Source: Limnoraphis robusta CS-951 (lineage in GTDB: Bacteria > Cyanobacteriota > Cyanobacteriia > Cyanobacteriales > Microcoleaceae). From it: 28,219 nucleotides of DNA. Below the pieces are notes generated by a model, which made no database searches, was not told the DNA's origin, and worked only from the letters and a program-made list of their open reading frames with translations. Position 1 is the first letter of the stretch, and each line of letters begins with the position of its first letter. The DNA lies in the NCBI RefSeq assembly GCF_000972705.2, contig NZ_LATL02000096.1, positions 10,202 through 38,420 of the forward strand, in the 5' to 3' direction. This document shows positions 1 to 7,962 of this stretch, in pieces. The position numbers were made by a program, and so were the translations under genes.

Positions 1-24
1 ACGCTGCTGTAAGGTTGTTGTCAT
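1..24 (-). CDS. psbA: Photosystem II D1 protein, N-terminal 8 codons only (off left edge)
   Basis: Read on the minus strand from base 24, the sequence is ATG followed by codons for T-T-T-L-Q-Q-R, and the frame is still open at base 1. MTTTLQQR is the well-known invariant start of cyanobacterial D1 proteins (established knowledge). D1 is the reaction-centre subunit of photosystem II in the thylakoid membrane. Only eight codons are visible, so the isoform cannot be judged; cyanobacteria usually carry several psbA copies. The region to its right has the form of a leader plus promoter for this gene. Confidence rests on a short but very characteristic peptide. Confidence 0.8.
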
Positions 25-118
25 GTTAGGTATGATTGCTATGTATTTTTCGAGGTTCGTCGGTAGGTGTTTGTTCCTGCCGTTATTACTATATTAATCT
101 AATTTTGAGTTTTGTAAA
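25..118 (-). promoter_or_regulatory. psbA leader and probable promoter
   Basis: On the minus strand, a TTTACA hexamer (bases 118-113) is followed after 16 bases by TAATAT (96-91) or after 19 bases by TATAGT (93-88), a plausible -35/-10 pair. The transcript would then carry a leader of roughly 60 bases. Inside it is a hairpin: CGGTAGG (61-67) pairs with CCTGCCG (76-82) through one wobble pair, with an 8-base loop. psbA genes are known to be strongly light regulated, partly through the leader; that this hairpin takes part is inference. Confidence 0.45.
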
Positions 119-228
119 GGAGTTTAACGAAAGTTTTTTTAATGTAAACTATCAGGAAAACTAATCTAACTGTCTCAGAAGCCTACAGAACGGAATAGTC
201 AGCGATCGCATTAGCAGATGATCGGACA

Positions 229-318
229 ATGCCAATACAGGATATCCTGAAAGCTGAACTCCAACTCGAGAACGACAACTTAATCGTTACTTATATTCAT
301 AGAGACTATCCCCAGTAA
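229..318 (+). CDS. Possible 29-residue small ORF overlapping the next start
   Basis: An ATG at 229 opens a 29-codon frame beginning MPIQDILKAE and ending in TAA at 316-318. The stop shares its last A with the ATG of the large gene at 318 (TAATG), the arrangement seen in translationally coupled genes. A HIP1 octamer lies just upstream at 202-209. No clear Shine-Dalgarno sequence and no recognised family; it may be chance. The rest of the 25-317 interval holds only the psbA leader and promoter and AT-rich sequence. Confidence 0.2.
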   Translation: MPIQDILKAELQLENDNLIVTYIHRDYPQ

Positions 319-3300
319 TGACAGACACATCACTATCCTTATTTTGGCAACTGGTGGGATGGGTATTTGCCCTAAATGCTGAGGCTTTCCGGGTCGTCAG
401 CACAATTGGCCAAGGCTTAAGCATCGCCCTATTTATCGTTTTATTTGCGGGACTCTCCCAAGCGATCGCCCAAAGCATAATCTTATTTATCAACCAAGTT
501 CAGCCCATTCGGTATGTCTTCAGCCTGCTGATCAACACCATTTTGTTTGTAGCGGGTTTTTTATTCTTGGTTTTCAGTACGTGGTTAATTACCCTCTTAC
601 CCGGATCAGTCAAAGTTAGCTTAATCACCTTGATCACCGTTTTAGGAATTAGCTACGCGCCCTTAGTCTTCAGCTTCTTAGGAACCTTGCCCTATCTCGG
701 AGTTCCCCTACTCTCATTACTCTCGGTGTGGCATTTGCTAGCGATTGTAGTCGGGTTTGATGCGATTACTGGGATCGGAGTTGAGAAAGCCTTGGGTTAT
801 GTCGTCTTCGGGTGGATTATGTTGCAGGTCTTGCAACAAACGCTAGGACGCCCACTCGCGAACTTTGGTCGATGGTTAACAGATACTGTAGCTGGTGTCG
901 ATCTGTCCACTCGTCGTCAAGACGTTGCTCATATTGTTCAAACCCGCGCCCAAGAGTCCTCATCCGTTTGGCAAGAACAACTACGAGAACGAATTACAGA
1001 AATTCGACAACCCAACAATTTATCAGAATTCACCGCACAAACGACAGGAACAAAAAACAGACCCGTAAAATCGTCAACCTCAACAACAACAGCAACTCTT
1101 TCTCGACCTCCAGAAACAATAGAAAACCCTAAAACCCGGATCAACAGAACCCTAAACACGATTCTCGGTCTATTGGGAATAGCCGTGTTAACCTATGTGA
1201 TCATCGTCTTTCTGCGGCCTGTGCGTGAATGGTGGTTTGGCTGGTACAGTAGTCTACCGACTGTGTTCAGGCTGACTTTCAAACTGTTCTGGATTGGGAT
1301 GATCGCCCTTGTCGTCGCTGGAATACTCGCCCCCTTAGAAACCCTGGGTTGGTGGGCGGGTTGGTATGATGATCAAGTTGATACTATTGATAATGTAGGA
1401 GAACTCGCTGAACCTGTTGCTGATCCTAAAAACATCTCTCGCTACATTGTTTATTTGGATGGCATTGGTAAATCAAACTATGAATACTTACCCGATATTG
1501 AAGAATTTTTAAACACTTTAGCCCCAGCCTTACCCGATGATATTGCTCTAATTCGGGGAATCTTGCCCTATTCTGTTCTCAGTAAACCCCTTGATCAAGA
1601 TAGACCTTTAGCTTTTTTCTGGAAACTCGCTGACCAAGCCAGAATTGCCAATCCCGCCAGTTTGCTGGGGTTATTAATTAATATCCGTAATGTTTTAATT
1701 GTCGGGGTTTCAGCCGATCAACGTTACGGGCCTCTCTATAATCAAGGAATTGCTCAAGTTGTCTACAACGGCTTAGTTAAAAACGGCTATCCGCTTAACA
1801 GCAGCATTCCCATTACCTTAATTGGTTATAGCGGTGGCGGTCAAATGTCTTGTGCTTGTGCTACCTTTTTAAAACGAGCCTTAAGCGCACCTATTGATGT
1901 GATTTCCTTGGGCGGTGTGATTAGTGGCAATTGTAATATTCTCAAACTCGAACATCTCTATCACCTCGTCGGAGACAAAGATGGAGTCGAACAAATAGGG
2001 CCTATCATGTTTCCCGGACGTTGGAAACTCCTTCTGTTATCCTATTGGAATCGAGCCAAACGACGGGGAAAAATCTCTATTTTCTCAATGGGGCCTGTCG
2101 GACATCAAGTTCCCGGTGGTATTCTTGACCCTAACGTGATTTTATCGGATGGTCGGAGTTCTCTCCAACAAACTATCGACTATATTAAAAAGATTGTACA
2201 AGGTGATTTACTTCCGCCCATAGATTTAAGTGCGGTTCAACCCAGCAATTATCAACTTTATCGCCAAGCTGATTTTAATCATCCTGATTACTATCCCATT
2301 GATCAAAGCGTTAATCCCAATCTCTACAAACCTATCGGGACTTGGATGGGACGGTTAATTTTACCAAAACTCGAAGAACGTCAACAGATCCGAGGGGTTT
2401 TATTTGAAGTTCATCATGGGGATGCTGACCATCAACATCTTATCGGACAAGTGGTTAAATTACGGTGGGTTGCTCATCGGGAAGTTCAAAAACTGGTTCA
2501 AGCGGTCACTCAAGATGTTCACTTCAGTGCTGATGCTGAATATACCAGCAAATATGGTGGACTGGTTCATCCTGTCCGTCTCAACCATTGGCAGCAAGTT
2601 GATCCGTTAGAATCTTTAGCGGGTTCTCATCCGGTTGATGATGTCATCGTCATGTTGGAGGGTGCAGTCAGCGTCGAAGAAAACCCCACAACGACTTCTA
2701 AATATCCAGTTACACTACGAACTTATCACACTCCAATTCAAATTACTGGACGTTACTATGGTTTAATTCAATTTGTCGAACCTATTGCTGATACCGATCA
2801 ATTTCGAGTCATTCACTTTAACCGGATTTCCCGTCAGTTTGACGGCCCTGAAGAACGGGTGCGTTTACCACAAGTGGTTCTCGGGAAAGATTCTGCAAGT
2901 TATCCCTCTACAACCCATGACATTGAACGATCGCCTTTAAACGAAACAGGTTGGTATATCTACGGGGCTAAAGATAAAAATGGACAGTTTGTCGTGCAGT
3001 CCCTCGCTCCGCGATCTCTGTTGCGTCTGCAACCAGAGCAAGTAATATTTGGCAAAGCGGCTTCTCGCTACATTCGCTCACAGGCTTGGGATAATATTGT
3101 CGCGCAAAAAGGACGAATTTCTTCTGTATTGTGTTTAAATGGCGAGGATGAGTCTTCATCGGCGATTCAAAATGCAATTGATGCTTGGCAAGAAGGCGAT
3201 CGCGCTCTTTTACTTCATACTTATGGGGGTATTGGGGGTAAAAACAAAGAACCTGCGGCATCTACGCCGATTTTCTTTGGACATTTTGCCTATGGGGTGG

Positions 3301-4034
3301 CGCAAGTGGTTCGTGATCCATTAGCCGATGAATTGCGCTTCGAGATTAGTTATCATCAGGTTTACACCCACAACACCGATGGATTAATTGCCGGAACCCT
3401 ACATTGGTCAAGGTATTTAGGCGATCGCCAATTCGGTTGGCTGGGAAGTCGTCCGGTTTGCGATATCTTGGTTAAACTGGATGCCTTTACCGGAGATTAC
3501 GATTTAGAAGGTTTACAGCGATCGCCTCTAACAAGGATGTTGGCACAGTTGCAAGTAATGACTGCCCGTTATCGGATTGGAGATGGCACCGGAGGAACCT
3601 ATGTTGGGCCTGCGAATAATTGCGCTCAAGACTCTAACCAAGCGTTATTTGCCAGTATTCAAGACACAAAAGCTATCATTCAATCGAATCAGGATTGGTT
3701 GCAAAATTGGGGAAGTGTTTATCCTCAACAAGCTGAACGTTTTGGACAGTTGATCAAGTTGGGCGCAGATCTCAAGCGTGAACTGCAACCGTTTGATAAA
3801 CCTCGTCCCGACTGGGAGAATCAGGAGTATAATCTCGGCAGTACCTTAGAAGATGAACCCCTGAGAAATTTGGCGATGGGACTGGGGAGTTGGCGAACTT
3901 TGCTTCCCCGCAAAGCTAGTGATACGGTTGTTCAAATTTTCCTCAAGTACAACGCTTGCGTGTGGGTGCTACGAACTAATCAAGTTGGCGGATATGACCC
4001 GGATATTGAACCTGTTGCGCCGATGACGTTTTAG
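318..4034 (+). CDS. Large multi-pass membrane protein with alpha/beta-hydrolase-like domain
   Basis: A 1238-residue protein. Residues 1-185 hold about five hydrophobic segments, then a polar Thr/Ser-rich linker (200-275) and two more membrane segments (about 278-300 and 320-345). Residues 375-630 look like an alpha/beta-hydrolase core: strand-like IVYLDGIG, a nucleophile elbow G-Y-S-G-G-G with S505, an acid candidate D553 or D555 in VGDKDG and a histidine candidate H596 in PVGHQVPGG. The remaining 600 residues are soluble, with no family I recognise; they contain a conserved-looking NCAQDSNQAL segment with C1102. The most likely location is the plasma or thylakoid membrane with the hydrolase on one face. 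The hydrolase fold and the triad are inferred from motif spacing; substrate unknown. It stands alone on the plus strand beside psbA, with HIP1 sites inside, so it looks native and not recently transferred. Confidence 0.85.
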   Translation: MTDTSLSLFWQLVGWVFALNAEAFRVVSTIGQGLSIALFIVLFAGLSQAIAQSIILFINQVQPIRYVFSLLINTILFVAGFLFLVFSTWLITLLPGSVKVSLITLITVLGISYAPLVFSFLGTLPYLGVPLLSLLSVWHLLAIVVGFDAITGIGVEKALGYVVFGWIMLQVLQQTLGRPLANFGRWLTDTVAGVDLSTRRQDVAHIVQTRAQESSSVWQEQLRERITEIRQPNNLSEFTAQTTGTKNRPVKSSTSTTTATLSRPPETIENPKTRINRTLNTILGLLGIAVLTYVIIVFLRPVREWWFGWYSSLPTVFRLTFKLFWIGMIALVVAGILAPLETLGWWAGWYDDQVDTIDNVGELAEPVADPKNISRYIVYLDGIGKSNYEYLPDIEEFLNTLAPALPDDIALIRGILPYSVLSKPLDQDRPLAFFWKLADQARIANPASLLGLLINIRNVLIVGVSADQRYGPLYNQGIAQVVYNGLVKNGYPLNSSIPITLIGYSGGGQMSCACATFLKRALSAPIDVISLGGVISGNCNILKLEHLYHLVGDKDGVEQIGPIMFPGRWKLLLLSYWNRAKRRGKISIFSMGPVGHQVPGGILDPNVILSDGRSSLQQTIDYIKKIVQGDLLPPIDLSAVQPSNYQLYRQADFNHPDYYPIDQSVNPNLYKPIGTWMGRLILPKLEERQQIRGVLFEVHHGDADHQHLIGQVVKLRWVAHREVQKLVQAVTQDVHFSADAEYTSKYGGLVHPVRLNHWQQVDPLESLAGSHPVDDVIVMLEGAVSVEENPTTTSKYPVTLRTYHTPIQITGRYYGLIQFVEPIADTDQFRVIHFNRISRQFDGPEERVRLPQVVLGKDSASYPSTTHDIERSPLNETGWYIYGAKDKNGQFVVQSLAPRSLLRLQPEQVIFGKAASRYIRSQAWDNIVAQKGRISSVLCLNGEDESSSAIQNAIDAWQEGDRALLLHTYGGIGGKNKEPAASTPIFFGHFAYGVAQVVRDPLADELRFEISYHQVYTHNTDGLIAGTLHWSRYLGDRQFGWLGSRPVCDILVKLDAFTGDYDLEGLQRSPLTRMLAQLQVMTARYRIGDGTGGTYVGPANNCAQDSNQALFASIQDTKAIIQSNQDWLQNWGSVYPQQAERFGQLIKLGADLKRELQPFDKPRPDWENQEYNLGSTLEDEPLRNLAMGLGSWRTLLPRKASDTVVQIFLKYNACVWVLRTNQVGGYDPDIEPVAPMTF

Positions 4035-4145
4035 GGAACAGGTTACAGGGAAAAGGCTATCTTGCAAGAGGTGATGGGGTTACTTTTCACTTTTGACTGT
4101 CTCCTCTACTCCATGCACAGGAAAGCTAGATACATTAACCTATAG

Positions 4146-5366
4146 ATGAAAATGCGTCCCGACAGATTTCTAAAAAACATGGTGAAACAGCTTACCTCGC
4201 CCTATTCTGCAACTTGGATTAGCAATCTGGCCGAAATCCCCAAATCTGAATGGGATACTTTGGCAATACCGTTAAAAACGCCTTTTTTTGAATGGGATTG
4301 GCTGCACAACATGGAAACCTCTGGAAGTGCAACCGGACGTGCGGGTTGGCTTCCGCATCATCTAACAGTCTGGCGTGAGGGTCAACTGGTGGCAGCGGCG
4401 CCGTTATATATTAAAGGTCACAGTCGGGGTGAATTTGTTTTTGATCATCAATGGGCAGATTTAGCCTATCAGCTTGGGATTCAATATTATCCGAAAATGT
4501 TAGGAATGTCGCCGTTTACTCCGGCTGAAGGCTATCGATTTTTAATGGCACCAACGGAAGATGAAGAGGAATTGACGGCTTTTATGGTGCATGAAATTGA
4601 TCAGTTTTGTATTCGTAATAATATTTCGGGGTGTAATTTTCTCTATGTTGATCCGCAGTGGAAAGCGTTAATGGAACGCCAGGGATTTACGGCTTGGTTA
4701 CATCATAGCTATATTTGGACGAACCAAGGCTTTAATTCTTTTGATGACTATTTGCAGGTATTTAATGCCAATCAGCGTCGAAATATTAAACGAGAACGCA
4801 AAGCCATTGAGAAAGCGGGATTACAGTTAAAAACATTAACGGGAGATGAAATTCCCAAGTCTTTGTTTTCTTTAATGTATCATTTTTATGCGGATACTTG
4901 TGATAAGTTTGGCTGGTGGGGAAGCAAATATTTAACCAGAAATTTTTTTGAACAACTCCATCACGACTATCGCCATCGAGTGTTATTTGTTGGGGCTTAT
5001 CGTGAACAAGATGAACGGGAACCGATGGGAATGTCATTTTGTTTGACTAAAGGTGATCGCTTGTATGGTCGCTATTGGGGAAGTTATCAAGAAATCGATT
5101 GTTTACATTTTAATGCCTGTTATTATACACCGATTGAATGGGCAATTCATAACGGGATTCAAACCTTCGATCCCGGTGCAGGTGGACGACACAAAAAACG
5201 TCGGGGTTTTCCGGCGATGGATAATCATAGTTTACATCGATTTTACGATAACCGTCTGAGTAAGATTTTAAAGTCTTATATCGACAAAGTGAATGCGATG
5301 GAAGAGCAAGAAATTGAGGATGTTAATCAAGATTTACCGTTCCGTCAGGAGGAGGAAAATCATTAG
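4146..5366 (+). CDS. GNAT-superfamily (COG3146/DUF482-type) acyltransferase
   Basis: A 406-residue soluble protein resembling the COG3146 family, often labelled 'peptidogalycan biosynthesis/recognition' or GNAT N-acetyltransferase, a relative of FemAB-like aminoacyl transferases. Features that fit: a WxxLA start region, FFEWDWLHNMETSGS, an APLYIKGHSRGE(F) strand, FNANQRRNIKRERK in the middle and a C-terminal segment with FDPGAGGRHKKRRGF, a hallmark of this family. The length is close to the family norm of about 380-400. The real acceptor is not known. Start taken at the first ATG; a second in-frame ATG is two codons later and another at 4179, and no Shine-Dalgarno sequence separates them. It follows the large membrane protein by 111 bases, which contain an irregular GGGAACAG-like repeat, so co-transcription is possible but not shown. 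Confidence 0.88.
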   Translation: MKMRPDRFLKNMVKQLTSPYSATWISNLAEIPKSEWDTLAIPLKTPFFEWDWLHNMETSGSATGRAGWLPHHLTVWREGQLVAAAPLYIKGHSRGEFVFDHQWADLAYQLGIQYYPKMLGMSPFTPAEGYRFLMAPTEDEEELTAFMVHEIDQFCIRNNISGCNFLYVDPQWKALMERQGFTAWLHHSYIWTNQGFNSFDDYLQVFNANQRRNIKRERKAIEKAGLQLKTLTGDEIPKSLFSLMYHFYADTCDKFGWWGSKYLTRNFFEQLHHDYRHRVLFVGAYREQDEREPMGMSFCLTKGDRLYGRYWGSYQEIDCLHFNACYYTPIEWAIHNGIQTFDPGAGGRHKKRRGFPAMDNHSLHRFYDNRLSKILKSYIDKVNAMEEQEIEDVNQDLPFRQEEENH

Positions 5367-5383
5367 GATTTAGAATTTAGTGA

Positions 5384-5439
5384 GGGCGGGTTTATGTTGG
5401 TTGTTTGTGGGAAGAGATACATCTAGGCGGAACCCGCCC
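5384..5439. repeat. Inverted repeat in a convergent gap, probable dispersed repeat and terminator
   Basis: GGGCGGGTT (5384-5392) is the exact reverse complement of AACCCGCCC (5431-5439), with a 38-base spacer. It sits between the convergent ends of the acyltransferase and exbD. GC-rich repeats of this kind with AACCCGCCCC-type ends are scattered through many filamentous cyanobacterial genomes (established, from memory). It may act as a terminator in either direction. Confidence 0.5.
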
Positions 5440-5458
5440 CTACAGCACTGGTGAGAGT

Positions 5459-6067
5459 TCACGGATCTAAAGGGGCTATTTCACCTCCCAAGTTGGGAGT
5501 CACTGGATTAGCCCCAGGTGTGTCTGAAGGCGGAGGAGACAATAAAAAGGGGTTGGGGGGTGCGTCTGAACCTTCTGGGAAAGCGGGAAGCAGAGGATTT
5601 TCAGCATCCGGTGAACCGGGAGGAACTAAATTCGTGGGATTGCTTTGAGTGGGGAGTTCCGCCGAACTCGGTAAGGTAGCCAGGGCGACTCGTTCACCGC
5701 CAACCGCCCGCAACTTATCTAAGACTTGAACGACATCATTATACCGAGCATCTTTGGGTGCATATAATACCATTAATCCATTGGGATTCCAACGCCGAAA
5801 TCGCTGTAGCGCCCGATCTAATTGTTGATCATTAACGGCTTGCTGATCAATATAGGTTCTTCCCTGATCATCAATTCCGACAATCAGCATTTTTTGTATC
5901 TGAGTTTCCCCTGTCGTCGCCTTGGGTAAATCCACATTAATCGCTTGCTGGCGGGTTAACTGAAGGGCTGCCAAAATAAAAAAGGTCAGAATACAAAAGA
6001 CCACATCAATCAAGGGCAGGAGTTCAATCCGAGCGTCATCGGGGGAAGAATCAAAATTCAATTTCAT
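5459..6067 (-). CDS. exbD: ExbD/TolR-family biopolymer transport protein
   Basis: A 202-residue protein with a short cytoplasmic N-terminus, one membrane helix (about 17-38) and a periplasmic domain (about 50-140). The helix opens with LLPLIDVVFCILTFF: the aspartate D21 is the position that carries protons in ExbD, TolR and MotB. The periplasmic part has the usual YIDQQAVNDQQLDRAL and VVQVLDKLRAVGGERVALAT layout. It is unusual in its last 60 residues, a Pro/Asn/Ser-rich tail (SPPPSDTPGANPVTPN) that ordinary ExbD proteins of about 140 residues lack. It follows exbB on the same strand after 85 bases, so the two most likely form one proton-driven complex that energises an outer-membrane or envelope process. 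No tonB or receptor gene lies nearby, so the client is unknown. Confidence 0.9.
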   Translation of the reverse strand: MKLNFDSSPDDARIELLPLIDVVFCILTFFILAALQLTRQQAINVDLPKATTGETQIQKMLIVGIDDQGRTYIDQQAVNDQQLDRALQRFRRWNPNGLMVLYAPKDARYNDVVQVLDKLRAVGGERVALATLPSSAELPTQSNPTNLVPPGSPDAENPLLPAFPEGSDAPPNPFLLSPPPSDTPGANPVTPNLGGEIAPLDP

Positions 6068-6152
6068 AGGTCGCTCTTGGCTGGGTTTGTAGAGAAGTGT
6101 GCTGAAAATTGTCAGAGAAGCAAGTCTCCGCTTTCAAAAAGTGGATCAAATT

Positions 6153-7028
6153 TTAGTTGATCCGATCTTCTTCTTCGTCGGGTTTTTCATCATCTTCTAG
6201 ATGTTCAGAAGTTTCAACGGATTGAATTTCAGTATTTCTCTGAATTTCTGTGTTTCTATGATTCAAAGAACGTTCTTCTGATTCTTCGGATTTGTCTAGG
6301 TCGATTGTAGAAGCATGGCTGTTATTATTAAAAGCATGATTCCTGTCTGCTTCATACTCAAGTTGTGCTTCTTGATTGCGAATCACTTGTAACTGAGATT
6401 GCACCTGGGGCCAGTCTTGACGATAGAGTAACTCTAACTCATTACCAACTTTACGAAACACCTTAATCTGACTGAAAGAGAGTGCTTGAAATAAACGATA
6501 AAACGTTAAGCTGACAATTGCCACAATCAAACCGGTAGCGGTAGTAATTAACGCTTCACCAATCCCCAAGGTTACATCCGAAGCTGAAGAAGTTCCAATA
6601 TCACCCAAGCGAATGGAACCGAGTGAGTTAATCAAACCTAAAACCGTACCCAACAAGCCTAACATCGGAGATAAAGCAATGACCGCTTCTAAAATTTTGT
6701 CACCTCGTCGCATTGAGGCGAGTTCATCGTCGGCGGCGGCTTCTAACGCCAGTCGAAACAACTCCGGATCTGGATTATTCAGGCGTAACGGGGCATACAG
6801 AAATCGACCAACGGGTCGGTTACTCGCCTGTCGGGTGGCTTGATAAGCGACTCCCCACTGTCCTCGACGGGCTGCATCCACAACTCTGTTGACAATTTGC
6901 TGTTCCCGAGTCAGGGTATTTCCCCAAAACCACAATCGTTCAATAATGGTACTAACAGATAAAATCGATAATACCAATAGCGGCCACATCGCGGGGCCAC
7001 CTTTCGCAAAGATTTCTTGAATATCCAT
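6153..7028 (-). CDS. exbB: MotA/TolQ/ExbB proton channel family protein
   Basis: A 291-residue protein with the three-helix ExbB layout: helix 1 near 14-34 ([20 protein letters not shown]), then a cytoplasmic segment, helix 2 near 113-138 with the family signature [14 protein letters not shown], and helix 3 near 155-178 ([17 protein letters not shown]). It should pentamerise around an ExbD dimer and use the proton gradient. The last 60 residues form an unusually acidic tail rich in Glu, Asp and Asn, including a doubled RNTEIQ hexapeptide. The first gene of a two-gene unit with exbD. No strong Shine-Dalgarno sequence distinguishes the start, but it matches the normal ExbB N-terminus. Confidence 0.92.
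   Translation of the reverse strand: MDIQEIFAKGGPAMWPLLVLSILSVSTIIERLWFWGNTLTREQQIVNRVVDAARRGQWGVAYQATRQASNRPVGRFLYAPLRLNNPDPELFRLALEAAADDELASMRRGDKILEAVIALSPMLGLLGTVLGLINSLGSIRLGDIGTSSASDVTLGIGEALITTATGLIVAIVSLTFYRLFQALSFSQIKVFRKVGNELELLYRQDWPQVQSQLQVIRNQEAQLEYEADRNHAFNNNSHASTIDLDKSEESEERSLNHRNTEIQRNTEIQSVETSEHLEDDEKPDEEEDRIN
6223..6258. repeat. Two tandem 18-bp units inside the exbB tail
   Basis: The unit TGAATTTCAGTATTTCTC (6223-6240) is followed directly by a second 18-base unit with three differences (6241-6258). On the coding strand this doubles the six residues R-N-T-E-I-Q. The length is a multiple of three, so the frame is kept; this points to slippage-type growth in a disordered tail. 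Confidence 0.7.
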
Positions 7029-7258
7029 TGATTAGCACTCCTCTACAACAGACTGAACCCCAGGTTTGAACTTCGCAACAGCAAACAGCATTCAAGCAAA
7101 GCCGTCTCAATTTTAATCGCTTGCAAGCAATTGGCAAGTCTAAAGTAGCGATCGCTCTGTCTAGAAAGGCTACCATTACTTGAATCTGGCAAAATTGCAA
7201 ATCTTACGCTAAACTTTAACAGCATATCAGTTGATTATTTATATCTACACTTACTATC
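7029..7258. other. Divergent intergenic region upstream of exbB
   Basis: No gene is supported here. Several open stretches on the minus strand lack start signals and homology. A near-HIP1 sequence is at 7147-7155. The region should contain the exbB promoter (minus strand) and once contained the promoter of the broken RTX gene (plus strand). A stop codon at 7232-7234 closes the RTX frame upstream. Confidence 0.4.
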
Positions 7259-7633
7259 TTGACTGGTATTAATCCCGATGGGTTCTTTGATCTGACCCCT
7301 AACCCAGATATTTTTCAGATACAGGCGGATTTACTGACGAATCTTCCCGGTGGGTTACGCGGTTTAGAAGGTGATCAGCAGATTGTGGGGTCGGAAGTTG
7401 CAGAAATCATTAACGGCAATCAAAATAACGATACAGTAGTTGGTAATCAAGGCAATGATACCTTATTTGGCGGAAAGGATTCTGATGTCTTAAGTGGAGA
7501 GGAGGGAGAAGATCAACTCTTGGGAAATTTGGGAGACGATCAACTCTTGGGGAACTCGGGGAATGATACCCTGTGGGGCGGAAAACAAAACGATATCTTG
7601 ACGGGAGACGAAGGAAGGGTTACAATTTTATGA
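7259..7633 (+). pseudogene. RTX (hemolysin-type calcium-binding repeat) protein fragment
   Basis: The frame starts at TTG 7259 with TGINPDGFFDLTPNPD and runs through about six RTX-like nonapeptides (GNQGNDTLFGG, GEEGEDQLLGN, GNSGNDTLWGG), the Asp/Gly turns that bind calcium in secreted proteins. It ends artificially as TGDEG-RVTIL-stop, because the frame is lost near 7611-7619, where sequence for a sugar dehydrogenase begins in another frame. Without a plain ATG or Shine-Dalgarno sequence, and with the break, this is most likely the 5' part of one degraded gene. RTX domains fused to PQQ sugar dehydrogenase domains are plausible in cyanobacteria, so an internal deletion of one fusion gene explains both halves. 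Confidence 0.7.
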
Positions 7634-7916
7634 TCGGGAAACGTTCCCCGAAAAATATCAAAATGGGGCGTTTGTCGCGTTTCGGGGAAGTTGGAACCGT
7701 GACCCTGGAACGGGTTATAAATTGGTGTTTGTTCCCTTTGATGAAAACGGTCAACCGACGGGAGAATATGAAGATTTTCTCACAGGTTTTTTGATTGATC
7801 CTTCTGTTCCGAAAACTTGGGGGCGCCCGGTGAGTGTGTTGACAATGCCGGATGGTAGTTTACTGTTTACCGAAGAAGCGAATGATCGCATTTATCGGGT
7901 TCAATATCAAAATTAG
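7617..7916 (+). pseudogene. C-terminal fragment of a PQQ-dependent sugar (sorbosone/glucose-type) dehydrogenase
   Basis: In the frame beginning near 7617 the translation reads GLQFYDRETFPEKYQNGAF, then VAFRGSWNRDPGTGYKLVF, then PTGEYEDFLTGF, VPKTWGRPVSV and DGSLLFTEEANDRIYRVQ to a TAG at 7914-7916. These are the last blades of the beta-propeller in PQQ-dependent sorbosone/glucose dehydrogenases (GSWNR, TGEYEDFLTGF, WGRPVGV, DGSLL are family landmarks). About 100 residues remain of an enzyme normally above 350; the earlier blades with the catalytic His and PQQ sites are missing. The upstream boundary falls inside an RTX repeat in another frame, so the reading frame is broken there. No function is expected from this remnant. 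Confidence 0.75.
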
Positions 7917-7962
7917 AACGCTCTAAAACCCGACCCTAACCCGATCTTTGAAGGAGAGAAAT

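Noticed and set aside
2968..3261. A 97-codon minus-strand open frame inside the large membrane protein gene
   Set aside because: It lies wholly antisense within a well-supported gene and has no recognisable motif.
5451..5648. A Gly-rich 65-codon plus-strand frame at the exbD end
   Set aside because: It is the antisense of the Pro-rich ExbD tail, which explains its Gly-rich composition.
7948..7962. TTG at 7948 as the start of the FAD monooxygenase
   Set aside because: It lies upstream of and partly overlaps the AAGGAG site that serves the TTG at 7963.
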